From: Paludibacter sp. | GTDB taxonomy: Bacteria > Bacteroidota > Bacteroidia > Bacteroidales > Paludibacteraceae | Assembly: GCA_010365115.1 (NCBI GenBank) | Contig: JAAFGX010000005.1 | Coordinates: forward strand, 29,301-93,300 | DNA: 64,000 bases | Reading direction: 5' to 3' | In this document: positions 8,162-17,917 of the stretch, piece after piece | Layout of the letters: each line of letters starts with the position of its first letter | Numbering within the stretch: the first letter of the stretch is position 1 | Notes under the pieces: model-generated | Told to the model about the DNA's origin: nothing | Database searches by the model: none | Seen by the model: the letters and a program-made list of their open reading frames with translations, nothing else | Program-made: the position numbers and the translations under genes

Positions 8162-9157
8162 CTATTTCAGCATATTAATAATAGTTCTGCCTTTCAATTT
8201 GCCTTGTAAAATTTGATGTATAGCATTTTCAATTTCATCTATTGAAATTTCAGTATACAATTCCATTAAATTTTCAGGTTTCCATTCGTTACTTAGCTTC
8301 AGCCATATGGATTTACGCAAGTGCAATGGATAATTTTGAGATGAAACACCAATCAGTGAAATTCCACGTAAAATAAATGGAAAAACAGTAAGATTAAGTT
8401 GTGTAGAAGAAACACTTCCACATGTTGTTACTGCACCTAATGGCTGTAACGACTTAATTATATTATCTAAAATCGGTCCTCCTACAGTGTCAATTGCACC
8501 TGCAAATTTTGCAGAAAGAATTGGTTTTTTATCAACCATTTCAAATTCTGAACGAGACAGTATTTCAGTTGCTCCAATACTTTTCAAAAATGGATATTCG
8601 TTTTCTTTACCGGAAATTGCTGTGGTTTGGTATCCTAATTGATTTAAAAGTGATACCGCCACTGACCCAACCCCACCTGTAGCTCCTGAAACTACTATTT
8701 TACCATCTGTTGGTTTTACCAATTCTGTTAAACGAGAAAGAGAAATTCCTGCAGTAAAACCTGCTGTTCCAATTATCATGGATTCTTTCAAACTTAAACC
8801 TTCGGGCAATTTAACCACCCACTCTGCCGGAACCCGAATATATTGTCCAAATCCTCCAGAAGTATTCATTCCTAAATCATTACCGGTCACAATCACTTTA
8901 TCACCAACTTTGAAATTCTCACTCTCCGAAGATACTACTTCGCCTGCTGCATCTATTCCCGGTGTATGAGGATATTTTTTTGTAACTCCTTTATTTCCAA
9001 TTGCAGAAAGCCCATCTTTATAATTCAACGATGAATAATTAACTCTTATTAAGATATTTCCAACAGGTAAATCGTCAGTTTGAAGATTTTTTATAGATGG
9101 AATAAATTTCCCCTCTATCTCTTCAACAACAAAAGCTTTATATTCAATATTTTCCAT
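8162..9157 (-). CDS. MDR-family oxidoreductase, AcuI/YhdH type
   Basis: Zinc-free NADPH-dependent medium-chain dehydrogenase/reductase of about 331 aa. The N-terminal GroES-like domain has YSSLNYKDGL and the YPHTPGIDAAGEV segment typical of YhdH/YhfP and acrylyl-CoA reductase AcuI. The Rossmann domain carries GATGGVGSVAV (~170-180). The ORF track begins at TTG 9184, but ATG 9157 gives the conserved MENIEYKAF start. Acrylyl-CoA reduction to propionyl-CoA is the best-known activity of this subgroup; a general quinone or enone reductase is equally possible. It stands alone, with gaps of over 100 bp on both sides. Confidence 0.8.
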   Translation of the reverse strand: MENIEYKAFVVEEIEGKFIPSIKNLQTDDLPVGNILIRVNYSSLNYKDGLSAIGNKGVTKKYPHTPGIDAAGEVVSSESENFKVGDKVIVTGNDLGMNTSGGFGQYIRVPAEWVVKLPEGLSLKESMIIGTAGFTAGISLSRLTELVKPTDGKIVVSGATGGVGSVAVSLLNQLGYQTTAISGKENEYPFLKSIGATEILSRSEFEMVDKKPILSAKFAGAIDTVGGPILDNIIKSLQPLGAVTTCGSVSSTQLNLTVFPFILRGISLIGVSSQNYPLHLRKSIWLKLSNEWKPENLMELYTEISIDEIENAIHQILQGKLKGRTIINMLK

Positions 9158-9281
9158 TCTTAATTTTATTAAAATGAGAAACAAAAACGTTGAAGTATTT
9201 GATTACCTCAACGTTAAAACAGTTTAATTTTGTGAACAAGAAAACAAGAAATAAAATTGAAATCTTATTTTCATTTTAAAT

Positions 9282-9653
9282 TTATTTATCAGAAGCAATG
9301 TTTACATTTTGCTCGCGCATTGAGCATGTACCTTCGAAAATAGCATTTGGTTCAACCATCAGCACTTTTGTTTTCACGTCGCCTTTTATTACAGCAGTAG
9401 CTCGCAACGATAAGGTTTCACTTACAACTATATCTCCTTCTACCGTTCCTATAACTTCAGCATTAACACATGAAATCGAACCTTTGAGAAAACCTTTTTG
9501 ACCAATTACCACTTTACCGTTACAATTTATAGTTCCCTCAACTTCACCATCGATACGGAAATCGCTGTCGGCAAAAATTTTACCAACTATTTTGCTGCCA
9601 TTGGTAAGTGCGTTATACATTGCACCCGGATTTGTTACAATTTCTTTAGCCAT
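9282..9653 (-). CDS. Bactofilin (polymer-forming cytoskeletal protein)
   Basis: 123-aa protein made almost entirely of a bactofilin beta-helix: repeated short strands with regularly spaced Gly/Val/Ile (GKIFADSDFRIDGEVEGTI, GKVVIGQKGFLKGSI, GTVEGDIVV). Bactofilins polymerize without nucleotides into filaments that organize cell-wall enzymes or polarity factors. There is no transmembrane segment, and the N-terminal tail of about 15 residues could bind membrane. No peptidase (LmdC/M23) neighbour is present, so the specific role is unknown. Confidence 0.9.
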   Translation of the reverse strand: MAKEIVTNPGAMYNALTNGSKIVGKIFADSDFRIDGEVEGTINCNGKVVIGQKGFLKGSISCVNAEVIGTVEGDIVVSETLSLRATAVIKGDVKTKVLMVEPNAIFEGTCSMREQNVNIASDK

Positions 9654-9818
9654 ATTATTGTGTTACTTTATTTTCAGAGTTCAAAATTACAGTATTCTTT
9701 CTTAAAAAAAAAATAAATCTTTAAAATTTCATAACATTCCATTTTCTATAGTATAAAAAAACGCATTTTTGACACCACATTAACAACCGAATTATGATGA
9801 TTAATAGCAAAATTCTAT

Positions 9819-9826
9819 TACTTTTG
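9819..9826 (+). promoter_or_regulatory. -7 promoter box upstream of the glycan cassette
   Basis: TACTTTTG matches TAnnTTTG and lies 25 nt before the first ATG of the cassette. A TTTG -33 box is not evident. Confidence 0.5.
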
Positions 9827-9851
9827 TTTTGATATATTTAAGAGCCTTAAC

Positions 9852-10730
9852 ATGCAACTAAAACATTTACGAAACTCTAGCATTGACTTTATTCGTTGGG
9901 ATAAATGTATTTTGGAATCGCTACATCCATTGTCCTATGCATTTTCGTGGTATTTAGATATTGTTTCGCCGGGTTGGGAAGCACTCATCAGTGAAGATTA
10001 TGAGTATGTTATGCCATTGCCTGCAAAAAGTAAATTTAAGATCCCTTATTTGGTGCAGCCAATACTAACTCAACAATTAGGTATTTTCTCGAAACTTGAA
10101 ATAAACGAATCCACTGTAGAAGAGTTTATTAAGGAAATTCCATATTACAGTTACGAACTAAATCTTAACGAAAAAAATTTCCATTCAAAAGCCTTTATTT
10201 ATCCGAATTATTTATTGAATTTAAATAAATCCTATGAAAAAATTGCTTCACAGTATTCAAAAAATACACAACGGAATATTGACAAAGCTACTAAACTGAA
10301 TTTAATTATAAAGGAAAACATCTCTGTTGAAGAATTCCTGACCTTTTATTATTTTGTTGATAAAAAATTTCTTTCCGTTCAAAAACCGGTACTTGAACAA
10401 TTAATTGTAAAAGGAATTTCAGAAAAATCAATCACTTTATATGGAGTGCTTTCAAATCAAAACAATTTGATAGCTACGTTATGTTTACTGCACTCAACCA
10501 ATAGGTTAACTTACTTATTACCTGTTTCAAACGCTGAAGGGAAATCATCTTCAGCAATGTTCTTTTTAATCGATTTTTTAATAAAAGAAGAAAGTGGGAA
10601 AGATACTTTTTTTGACTTTGAAGGTTCCGGAATTGAAGGTATTGCCAGATTTTACAAAGGTTTTGGTGCCAAAAATCAGCCCTATTATATACTAAAACGG
10701 TTTCGACCTGCGTTTTTAATAAAAAAATAA
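9852..10730 (+). CDS. FemAB/GNAT-like acyltransferase
   Basis: 292-aa cytoplasmic protein that looks like the FemAB/GNAT-type 'peptidoglycan/polysaccharide acetyltransferase' families. The C-terminal FDFEGSGIEGIARFYKGFGA (~residues 255-275) is the typical acyl-binding region of these proteins. An N-terminal GNAT half is weakly conserved. It is the first gene of a plus-strand cassette with two glycosyltransferases and a flippase. It probably adds an acyl or aminoacyl group to the glycan made there, which is inference from context. The next gene starts 8 bp downstream. Confidence 0.6.
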   Translation: MQLKHLRNSSIDFIRWDKCILESLHPLSYAFSWYLDIVSPGWEALISEDYEYVMPLPAKSKFKIPYLVQPILTQQLGIFSKLEINESTVEEFIKEIPYYSYELNLNEKNFHSKAFIYPNYLLNLNKSYEKIASQYSKNTQRNIDKATKLNLIIKENISVEEFLTFYYFVDKKFLSVQKPVLEQLIVKGISEKSITLYGVLSNQNNLIATLCLLHSTNRLTYLLPVSNAEGKSSSAMFFLIDFLIKEESGKDTFFDFEGSGIEGIARFYKGFGAKNQPYYILKRFRPAFLIKK

Positions 10731-10738
10731 ATAATGAA

Positions 10739-11875
10739 ATGGGTGATAAAATTGTATTTATAAATACCGGACACAGATCGATGGATGATCGTGTTTTTTA
10801 TCATCAGGCTAAAAGCCTTTTAAACAAAGGATACAATATTGAAATTATCTCGACAAAAGAAAACCTCATAAAATATATTGATGGTATTAAAATTAATTCA
10901 TACGACGATAAGTCTCTAAATAAAAAACAAAAAATCAGCCAAATAGTAAAATATCTAACCGAATCACAACCACAAATCATTCTAGCTGATACTCCTTTAG
11001 CTGTAATAGCCTCAAGTATATATAAAAAAAACAAGAAGACTAAAATTGTTTATGACATTACAGAATGGTATCCTTCTAAAAAGAATTTGATTGATAATAA
11101 AGGGATTATCAAATTTTTCAAAGTTATTTCATTATCAATTTTAAACATTTTTGCAGGCTTTAAATCCGATTTCTTCATTTTTGGAGAACATTTCAAATCT
11201 ATTCCATTCCGTTTTTTGTTTTTCTGGAAACCATACATTTACCTTCCATATTTCCCCGATTTAGATTACATTGTTCCTTTTCCGATTGAAAGCATTGATA
11301 AAAATGTACATCTTACTTACAGCGGCATTTTTAATGAAGAAAAAGGAATAGTATCAGTAATCAAATCAATTGCAGATGCTGCAAAAAAAAGGAACGAAAA
11401 GACTTTCTATCTAAAACTGATTGGGGACTTTCACACCAATATTGATCAAAAATTGTATAACCAGCTAATTTCCGACTTACCACAAAATATGATTATTCAA
11501 CAAGAAAATTTTAAACCATTTTCTGACTTTTGCAAAACAATTGGCAACACCCATATTTTCCTCGACCTTAGAAAAAAAGATATCGAAAATAACTATTGTT
11601 TACCAATAAAACTTTTTTACTATTTGGCTTGTGGTCGCCCGATTATCTATTCTAATCTGAATTCGATAAAAAAAACCATACCCGAAATGAATGTTGGGTT
11701 TTTATGCGAACCTGCTGATATTGAAAGTATATCGAACAGCCTAATTGAATACATCGACAATAGTGAGCTATATGTATCTCATTGCGAAAACGCATTAAGT
11801 ATATCAAAATTAAAATTCAACTGGAAATTGATTGAAAATGATTTTTTAGAATTTATTTTAATGGTTAATAAATAA
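10739..11875 (+). CDS. Glycosyltransferase, GT4/GT-B type
   Basis: 378-aa cytoplasmic glycosyltransferase. The N-terminal half shows FINTGHRSMDDRVFYHQAKSL, typical of GT4-like donors acting on cell-surface glycans. The C-terminal half has a sugar-nucleotide binding pattern with TYSGIFNEEKGI (~residues 198-209) and KLFYYLACGRPIIYS (~296-310) followed by a Glu-containing segment. The donor sugar cannot be told. It is closely spaced (8 and 20 bp) with its neighbours in the glycan cassette. Confidence 0.8.
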   Translation: MGDKIVFINTGHRSMDDRVFYHQAKSLLNKGYNIEIISTKENLIKYIDGIKINSYDDKSLNKKQKISQIVKYLTESQPQIILADTPLAVIASSIYKKNKKTKIVYDITEWYPSKKNLIDNKGIIKFFKVISLSILNIFAGFKSDFFIFGEHFKSIPFRFLFFWKPYIYLPYFPDLDYIVPFPIESIDKNVHLTYSGIFNEEKGIVSVIKSIADAAKKRNEKTFYLKLIGDFHTNIDQKLYNQLISDLPQNMIIQQENFKPFSDFCKTIGNTHIFLDLRKKDIENNYCLPIKLFYYLACGRPIIYSNLNSIKKTIPEMNVGFLCEPADIESISNSLIEYIDNSELYVSHCENALSISKLKFNWKLIENDFLEFILMVNK

Positions 11876-11895
11876 TACAAAACAGTATCTCCTAA

Positions 11896-13161
11896 ATGTC
11901 TAACTTGAGAAACAATTATAGTCAAATTAAAACCACATTCTCAAATAATATTAAAATTATTGAGAATTATTTTTTTATGACGACTCTTCAGATAGTCAAT
12001 GCATTATTCGGAATTTTAATATATCCATATTTGATAAGGGTTTTAGGAGCAGATAGTTATGGTTTGTATATATTTGCTTTTACTTTTTCATTATATTTTG
12101 TCAGCTTAATTTCATTTGGGTTTAACTTACCAGCGATGAGAATGATTGTACAGAATGTTTACGATATAAAACAAAAAAATGACATAATCTCCGGAATCTT
12201 TACTGCAAAAATTCTTTTGGCAATTATTTCAATATTATTATTTATAATTCTTACACTTTTTATTCCAATTATTAAACAGAATTTATTAATTTTTGTCATT
12301 AGTTTCTGTCAGATTATTGGTGAAGTTTTGTTTCCCGTATGGTATTTTCAGGCTATTCAAAAAATGAAAATCGTAACTTATATTCAATTATTTTTTAGAA
12401 TAATTTCTTTACCCTTTATTTTTATATTAATTAAGAGTCCAGCAGATAATTGGATTTATGCTCTAATAACCAGTTCTTCGATAATTTTAGGTGGCATATA
12501 TTCAGTACTCTATTTAAGATGGAAAGAAAATATTTATTACAAAACTGTTCCTTTAAGCCAATTAAAAAAATATTTTAAGGATTCAATGCCATTTTTTTGG
12601 AATACATTTACAAGTACTATCAAACAAGAAAGTGTTACAATTTTGATTGGTTCGTTCTTTGGAATGAAGGATGTTGCTTTATTTGATTTAGCAAATAAAA
12701 TTATATTGCTTCCTCGTATGTTGACAACAAGCATTAATGGAGCACTTTTCCCTAAAATAATTGAAAATGTGCAACAGAAAGTTGTTAAGAAAGTGATTAA
12801 ATACGAAACTTGGGTAGGATTGGGAGTTATAGTTGGTGTCATATTTTTTGGAAAATGGATTATTTTGATTCTTGGTGGAAGACTCATGTTAGATTCTTAT
12901 CCATTAGCCATAATTTTAAGCGGAACAGTTTTAGTTTGGTTAGTTGTGGGATCGTATGTGAACTTTATTTTTATTCCCAACAACAAATATTATTATGTAA
13001 CACGAAATCAAATTGTTGCATTTATCACGTTTTTTTTATTTTGTATACCTGGAATTTTAATTTTCCAAAATATCATGTCTATAGTCGCAGCATTAACGTT
13101 ATCAGGTTTTAGTGAAATATTATATTGCAAATACTTGATAAAAAAACACAACCTTCTATGA
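11896..13161 (+). CDS. Polysaccharide flippase (Wzx/MOP superfamily)
   Basis: 421-aa integral membrane protein with about 12 hydrophobic segments. The start FFMTTLQIVNALFGILIYPYLIRVLGADSYGLY is the classic N-terminus of the oligosaccharide flippases that move lipid-linked repeat units across the inner membrane. It overlaps the next gene by four bases (ATGA), implying translational coupling. No wzy polymerase is seen, so the glycan may be a single repeat unit or polymerized elsewhere. Confidence 0.9.
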   Translation: MSNLRNNYSQIKTTFSNNIKIIENYFFMTTLQIVNALFGILIYPYLIRVLGADSYGLYIFAFTFSLYFVSLISFGFNLPAMRMIVQNVYDIKQKNDIISGIFTAKILLAIISILLFIILTLFIPIIKQNLLIFVISFCQIIGEVLFPVWYFQAIQKMKIVTYIQLFFRIISLPFIFILIKSPADNWIYALITSSSIILGGIYSVLYLRWKENIYYKTVPLSQLKKYFKDSMPFFWNTFTSTIKQESVTILIGSFFGMKDVALFDLANKIILLPRMLTTSINGALFPKIIENVQQKVVKKVIKYETWVGLGVIVGVIFFGKWIILILGGRLMLDSYPLAIILSGTVLVWLVVGSYVNFIFIPNNKYYYVTRNQIVAFITFFLFCIPGILIFQNIMSIVAALTLSGFSEILYCKYLIKKHNLL

Positions 13162-14159
13162 CTCCTAAAGTTTCAATATTAGTGCCGATTTATAACGTAT
13201 CATCTTATATAAAGCGATGTGCCATTAGTTTATTTGAACAGACATTGGAAGATATTGAATATATTTTTATTGATGATGCAAGCCCAGATGATAGCATAAA
13301 TATATTAGAACAATTAATCGAAAAATATCCTAATCGAAAGAATCAGGTTAAAATTATTCGACATGCAAAAAACAGAGGATTGGCTGCAACAAGGAATACA
13401 GCTATTAATGCATCCTCAGGTGAATACATTGCAGTGATTGACAGTGATGATTACATAGAATTAAATATGATTGAAAAACTATATAAAAAAGCAATAACTG
13501 AAAATGCAGATATAGTCGTTTCTGATTATTATATGGAATATCAACACACAACTGTGAAAAAATATGATTATGTTTCTGAAGTAAAAGAAGAAAATTTTAA
13601 AAATATAATTATTTATGACAAAACCTGTACAATGCTTTGGAATAAACTTGTTATCAGATCTTTATATGAAAGAGCGGACTGTCGAGTTCCTGAGAATCTG
13701 AATTATTATGAGGACAGATATGTGATGACCCGACTTTACTATTTTGCTTCAAAAATTGTAAAAATTAATGAAGCCTTCTATCATTATACTCAATATAATA
13801 TTCATGCCATCACAAAAACAAATAATAAAATGCATTTTGAAAATGTATTGCAGTTTTGGAGCGAATTTGATCAATTCCTGAAAAGTAAAAAATTATATGA
13901 GAAATATAAACAAACTATGGAATTACCAAAAGTTCAGAGTAAAGTCCGATTAATTATTGATACACGTTCATACCAATTGCGAAAAAAATTCGGGGATATT
14001 TTCAAAGAAGAAGAAAAAAACTGTTTAAAATATTTCAGTTTTGGAGAAAAACTTATGCTAATACTTGTTCGATATAAAATGTACGTATTAGCTCATTTAT
14101 TTCACAATTATCTTTTTATCAAAAGCAAAATATTAAAAAAATGCGAAAAATACTTCTAA
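13158..14159 (+). CDS. Glycosyltransferase family 2
   Basis: 333-aa GT-A fold enzyme. The start PKVSILVPIYNVSSYIKRC and the segment YIFIDDASPDDS (~residues 38-49) bind the nucleotide sugar. The metal-binding DxD region reads VIDSDDYIE (~93-101). The ORF track begins at TTG 13125, but ATG 13158 overlaps the flippase stop codon (ATGA) and begins right before the conserved core. It ends 19 bp inside the next gene. It probably extends the glycan exported by the flippase. Confidence 0.88.
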   Translation: MTPKVSILVPIYNVSSYIKRCAISLFEQTLEDIEYIFIDDASPDDSINILEQLIEKYPNRKNQVKIIRHAKNRGLAATRNTAINASSGEYIAVIDSDDYIELNMIEKLYKKAITENADIVVSDYYMEYQHTTVKKYDYVSEVKEENFKNIIIYDKTCTMLWNKLVIRSLYERADCRVPENLNYYEDRYVMTRLYYFASKIVKINEAFYHYTQYNIHAITKTNNKMHFENVLQFWSEFDQFLKSKKLYEKYKQTMELPKVQSKVRLIIDTRSYQLRKKFGDIFKEEEKNCLKYFSFGEKLMLILVRYKMYVLAHLFHNYLFIKSKILKKCEKYF

Positions 14160-15679
14160 TAATGCTATTGGGGTCAACTTCAATTTCACTTTTTTCTCAA
14201 AATACCGTTTCATTTTCCGATCAAATGAATGAGCTTTTCAAGCCATTATTAAACATTATGGATCAGATTTTATTCTGGGATCCGTTTCAGGCAATGGGAA
14301 TTGAATTGGGTGCAAAAGTTCCGATCATTATTCTTTGGTTGATTTTTGGTGCTACTTTTTTTACTATTTATTTCCGGTTTATTAATTTCAGAGGATTAAA
14401 ACATGCTATTCAGCTTGTGTTAGGTCATTTCGACAAAGATGGACACGAGGGCGAAATATCTCATTTTCAGGCAATTTCAACGGCGTGTGCTTCAACAGTA
14501 GGTTTGGGAAATATTGCCGGGGTGGCAGTAGCTATTTCGCTTGGTGGACCCGGTGCAACATTTTGGATGATTATTGCAGGTTTGATAGGTATGTCATCTA
14601 AATTTACAGAATGTACTTTGGGTGTGAAATATAGAAAAATTAATGCGGATGATAGTGTTTCGGGCGGTCCAATGTATTATTTACGCGATGGATTTGCCAA
14701 AAAAGGATGGAAACGAACTGGAAAATTTCTAGCTATTCTTTTTGCAATTCTGGCTTCGTTTGGGGCTTTAGGAATTGGTAATATGTTTCAATCCAATCAA
14801 GTTGCTTCACAAGCTGTTGCTACTTTTCCGGTATTAGCAAATTTCGAACTATTAATTGGCATAATCATAGCTGTTTTAGTAGGAATAGTCATAATTGGTG
14901 GAATTAAAGGCATTGCGCGTGTCAACGACAAACTTTTTCCAATAATGGCAATTCTGTATATAACATCCTGTTTGGTAGTAATTGGAATTAATATTAATCA
15001 ATTCGGTGAAGCAGTTTCATTAATTTTCGAAGGTGCTTTTAACGCAGATGCAGCAAAAGGTGGATTTGTAGGTGTGATGATTATGGGATTTCGCCGTGCT
15101 GCATTTTCCAACGAAGCCGGTATTGGTTCCGCTGCTATCGCCCACTCTACCGTAAAAACACAACGTCCTGTGACTGAAGGTTATGTATCATTACTCGAAC
15201 CATTTATCGATACGGTTGTGATTTGTACCATGACGGCGTTGGTTATTATATTCACCGGATTATATCAAAACCCCGACAACTTAGCGGGTGCTCAATTAAC
15301 CTCAGCAGCATTTTCTACTGTATCTCCTTGGTTTCCATATCTCTTGTTGCCTACTATTTTTCTTTTTGCTTATACTACTATTATTTCGTGGTCGTATTAT
15401 GGTGTGAAAAGTTTCGATTTTCTAGTGGGTGATGCTTGTGAAAAATACTTTGGTAAAAGAATTTATGCAACCCGTTTTTATCAATTCTTCTTTTTGATAG
15501 TTACAGCATTAGGTTCAATTTTAAGTTTAAGTGCCGTTGTTGACTTTTCGGATATGTTAGTATTGGCTATGGCAGTTCCGAATATTATCGGACTGTTGGT
15601 GTTAGCTCCCGAAGTTAGAACAGAATTACGAGAATATAATATCTGGATTAAAACTCAAATTAGAAATCCTAAAAACTAA
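14141..15679 (+). CDS. Sodium:alanine/glycine symporter (AGCS family)
   Basis: 512-aa inner-membrane sodium-coupled amino-acid carrier. Diagnostic segments: ISHFQAISTACASTVGLGNIAGVA (~residues 107-130) and GGPGATFWM, SGGPMYYL, and the late RRAAFSNEAGIGSAAIAH (~310-328). The N-terminus (MRKILLIMLLGSTSISLFSQ) looks like an extra leader or signal helix before the usual AGCS core. It overlaps the GT2 gene by 19 bp, so it may be co-transcribed with the glycan cassette although functionally unrelated. Confidence 0.92.
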   Translation: MRKILLIMLLGSTSISLFSQNTVSFSDQMNELFKPLLNIMDQILFWDPFQAMGIELGAKVPIIILWLIFGATFFTIYFRFINFRGLKHAIQLVLGHFDKDGHEGEISHFQAISTACASTVGLGNIAGVAVAISLGGPGATFWMIIAGLIGMSSKFTECTLGVKYRKINADDSVSGGPMYYLRDGFAKKGWKRTGKFLAILFAILASFGALGIGNMFQSNQVASQAVATFPVLANFELLIGIIIAVLVGIVIIGGIKGIARVNDKLFPIMAILYITSCLVVIGININQFGEAVSLIFEGAFNADAAKGGFVGVMIMGFRRAAFSNEAGIGSAAIAHSTVKTQRPVTEGYVSLLEPFIDTVVICTMTALVIIFTGLYQNPDNLAGAQLTSAAFSTVSPWFPYLLLPTIFLFAYTTIISWSYYGVKSFDFLVGDACEKYFGKRIYATRFYQFFFLIVTALGSILSLSAVVDFSDMLVLAMAVPNIIGLLVLAPEVRTELREYNIWIKTQIRNPKN

Positions 15680-15693
15680 ATTATCAATCATTT

Positions 15694-16062
15694 ATGTCAA
15701 CAAAAACTTTTACTCAATCAATAATTGTAAACGAAAATCAAACCGCAATGCAATATGGTTCGGGATTACTTCCAGTCTTAGCAACTCCTGCATTAATTGG
15801 TCTTATGGAGAATACAGCCATGCAATTAATCGAACTTCCCGAAGGCAGTTCCAGCGTCGGGATTTCCATTAACATGCAACATTTAAAAGCCAACCTGGTG
15901 GGATCCACTGTTCATTGCAATGCTACAATAACAAATATTGAAGGAAAAAAATACAGTTTTTATATTACAGCAACCGATGATAATGGTGATCTAGTTGGTG
16001 AATGTATTCACGAAAGAGTAGTGATTAACGTCGAAAAATTCATGAGTAAATTAGCAAAATAA
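15694..16062 (+). CDS. Hotdog-fold thioesterase (FlK-like)
   Basis: 122-aa hotdog protein resembling small acyl-CoA thioesterases related to fluoroacetyl-CoA thioesterase FlK. The segment LPVLATPALIGLMENTAM (~residues 25-42) carries the conserved Glu, and SVGISINMQHLKA and CIHERVVIN complete the fold. The substrate is unknown; it is probably a housekeeping thioesterase removing small acyl groups from CoA. It starts 14 bp after the AGCS symporter gene. Confidence 0.8.
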   Translation: MSTKTFTQSIIVNENQTAMQYGSGLLPVLATPALIGLMENTAMQLIELPEGSSSVGISINMQHLKANLVGSTVHCNATITNIEGKKYSFYITATDDNGDLVGECIHERVVINVEKFMSKLAK

Positions 16063-16185
16063 AAATATCTAATGCTTTAAATTACTTAAACGAAAAATAG
16101 AATATTCAACAATATTATCAACAATTTAATTTTTAATTCGTTTAATGTAAAAGGTTCAAATTTTAAATCATAAAATCATAAAACT

Positions 16186-16638
16186 ATGGCATTACAAGTA
16201 GGCGACAAAGCTCCAGCTGTTTTAGGAATAAATCAAGAAGGAAAAGAAATTAAACTGGCGGATTTTAACGGAAAAAAAGTGGTTTTATACTTCTATCCAA
16301 AAGATAACACTCCTGGGTGTACAGCTCAGGCGTGCAGTTTGAGTGACGGTTATGACGATTTGCGAAAAGCAGGTTATGAAGTAATTGGTGTAAGCACCGA
16401 TAGTGCTGCTTCGCACCAAAAGTTTATTACAAAACAAAATTTACCGTTTAATCTGATAGCAGATACCGATAAAAAACTGTCGGAAGAATTTGGGACTTGG
16501 GGAGAAAAATCGATGTATGGAAAAAAATACATGGGTACTTTCCGTACTACTTTCATTATCGATGAAACCGGAACCATTATCCGCATTTTTTTACCAAAAG
16601 AAGTAAATACAAAAGATCACGCTGCACAAATACTATAG
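16186..16638 (+). CDS. bcp: Thiol peroxidase, Bcp/PrxQ type
   Basis: 150-aa cytoplasmic atypical 2-Cys peroxiredoxin that reduces hydroperoxides using thioredoxin. The motif FYPKDNTPGCTAQAC holds the peroxidatic Cys45 and resolving Cys50, the five-residue spacing of PrxQ/Bcp. Length is normal. It is a monocistronic unit followed by a hairpin terminator. Confidence 0.95.
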   Translation: MALQVGDKAPAVLGINQEGKEIKLADFNGKKVVLYFYPKDNTPGCTAQACSLSDGYDDLRKAGYEVIGVSTDSAASHQKFITKQNLPFNLIADTDKKLSEEFGTWGEKSMYGKKYMGTFRTTFIIDETGTIIRIFLPKEVNTKDHAAQIL

Positions 16639-16654
16639 TTTAATATTTAATTTA

Positions 16655-16687
16655 GAGGGTCTTACAAATAATGTAGGACTCTCGTTT
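16655..16687 (+). terminator. Terminator hairpin after bcp
   Basis: A 12-bp stem (gagggtcttaca / tgtaggactctc, two G-U pairs) with a short AT loop, followed by gtttt. Confidence 0.6.
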
Positions 16688-16741
16688 TATGTTTAGCTCC
16701 ACTCCAAATAAATAAAAATGTACCTTTATAAAAAATTGAAC

Positions 16742-17914
16742 ATGCAAAACAGTCAAACAAAAATATTCTTCGATAAACTTCAATCAAATATTGAAATAAA
16801 AGAACTGATAAAATTGACTCTTACAGGCAAAAGAGAAAAATCTTCTGACCTGAAAAAGTTGATAATTACTGCGGTGGAATTAAAAAAAGGATATTGTCTG
16901 AATTTTATTTATCGTCATAACACAAAGGACATTACAAAAAACTTTGAAATCTTCGAAGGAATTCAATTCATTGAAAAGGCGCTTGAGGAGGAATTCCTGA
17001 ACGCCGAAATGTTTTCTAAAAACGAAAATCTCAACCTGTTCATTTTGCCAAATGGGAAAGTGAAGTTGAAATCTACCAAACCAGTTCTGGAAGCGCCGCT
17101 AACCTACTTGCATAACAAAGTCAAAGAACGATTGATTCATCCGCACGAAAATATTTATCTGCGTGAATTAGGCATTACCAATGTCAACTGGGAAATTCGC
17201 CGTGAAATGAGCGATAAATTCAAACAAATCAATCAATACATTGAATTATTAGCTCCAAATCTGAAAGAATTAACGGTTACTGACAATTTACACATTGTGG
17301 ATATGGGCTCGGGTAAAGGATATCTTACTTTTGCTTTGTATGATTACTTATCCAATTATTTGAAAATAAATATCCAAATGACCGGGGTAGAATATCGAGA
17401 AGAATTAGTGAAGACATGTAATACCATTGCTGAAATGGCTGATTTCGGTTCACTTAATTTTGTGCAGGGAACAATCGAAAAAACAGATCTCGATAAAATT
17501 GATATTCTAATAGCGCTTCATGCCTGCGATACGGCCACTGATGAAGCCATTTATCGTGGAATTACCTCAGGAGCGGAATTAATTGTATGTGCACCTTGTT
17601 GCCATAAACAAATCAGAAAAGCAATGAATGTAAGTAATGAACTTATTAACGTTACACGATTTGGCATTCTGAAAGAACGTCAGGCTGAGATAATTACTGA
17701 TACGATAAGAGCAATGATTCTAGAGGCATACGGTTATAAAACCAATGTTTTTGAATTTATATCGTTGGAACATACTCCTAAAAATGTAATGATAGTTGGC
17801 AAAAAAACGACAACTAAGGTTCCAAATAAAATTGAGATATTTAACAAAATATCTGCAATAAAACAACTTTATGGAATTGAAAAACATTACCTCGAAACTT
17901 TATTGGAACTATAA
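16742..17914 (+). CDS. SAM-dependent methyltransferase (Methyltransf_32-like)
   Basis: About 390-aa cytoplasmic methyltransferase. Motif I reads IVDMGSGKGYLTFALYDYL (~residues 192-210), followed by VEYREELV and the unusual ALHACDTATDEAIYRG and CAPCCHKQIRK segments. The latter two are typical of the Methyltransf_32 / tRNA-methyltransferase TRM13-like group, so an RNA target is possible. The ORF track starts at ATG 16718; ATG 16742 is chosen because a TAnnTTTG-like box (TACCTTTA) covers the first. The next gene starts 3 bp after the stop, so they form an operon. Confidence 0.8.
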   Translation: MQNSQTKIFFDKLQSNIEIKELIKLTLTGKREKSSDLKKLIITAVELKKGYCLNFIYRHNTKDITKNFEIFEGIQFIEKALEEEFLNAEMFSKNENLNLFILPNGKVKLKSTKPVLEAPLTYLHNKVKERLIHPHENIYLRELGITNVNWEIRREMSDKFKQINQYIELLAPNLKELTVTDNLHIVDMGSGKGYLTFALYDYLSNYLKINIQMTGVEYREELVKTCNTIAEMADFGSLNFVQGTIEKTDLDKIDILIALHACDTATDEAIYRGITSGAELIVCAPCCHKQIRKAMNVSNELINVTRFGILKERQAEIITDTIRAMILEAYGYKTNVFEFISLEHTPKNVMIVGKKTTTKVPNKIEIFNKISAIKQLYGIEKHYLETLLEL

Positions 17915-17917
17915 ACC

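Noticed and set aside
9852-14159. The glycan cassette as a capsule or O-antigen locus
   Set aside because: Only four genes are present and polymerase, chain-length and sugar-nucleotide genes are missing, so the polymer type cannot be claimed.
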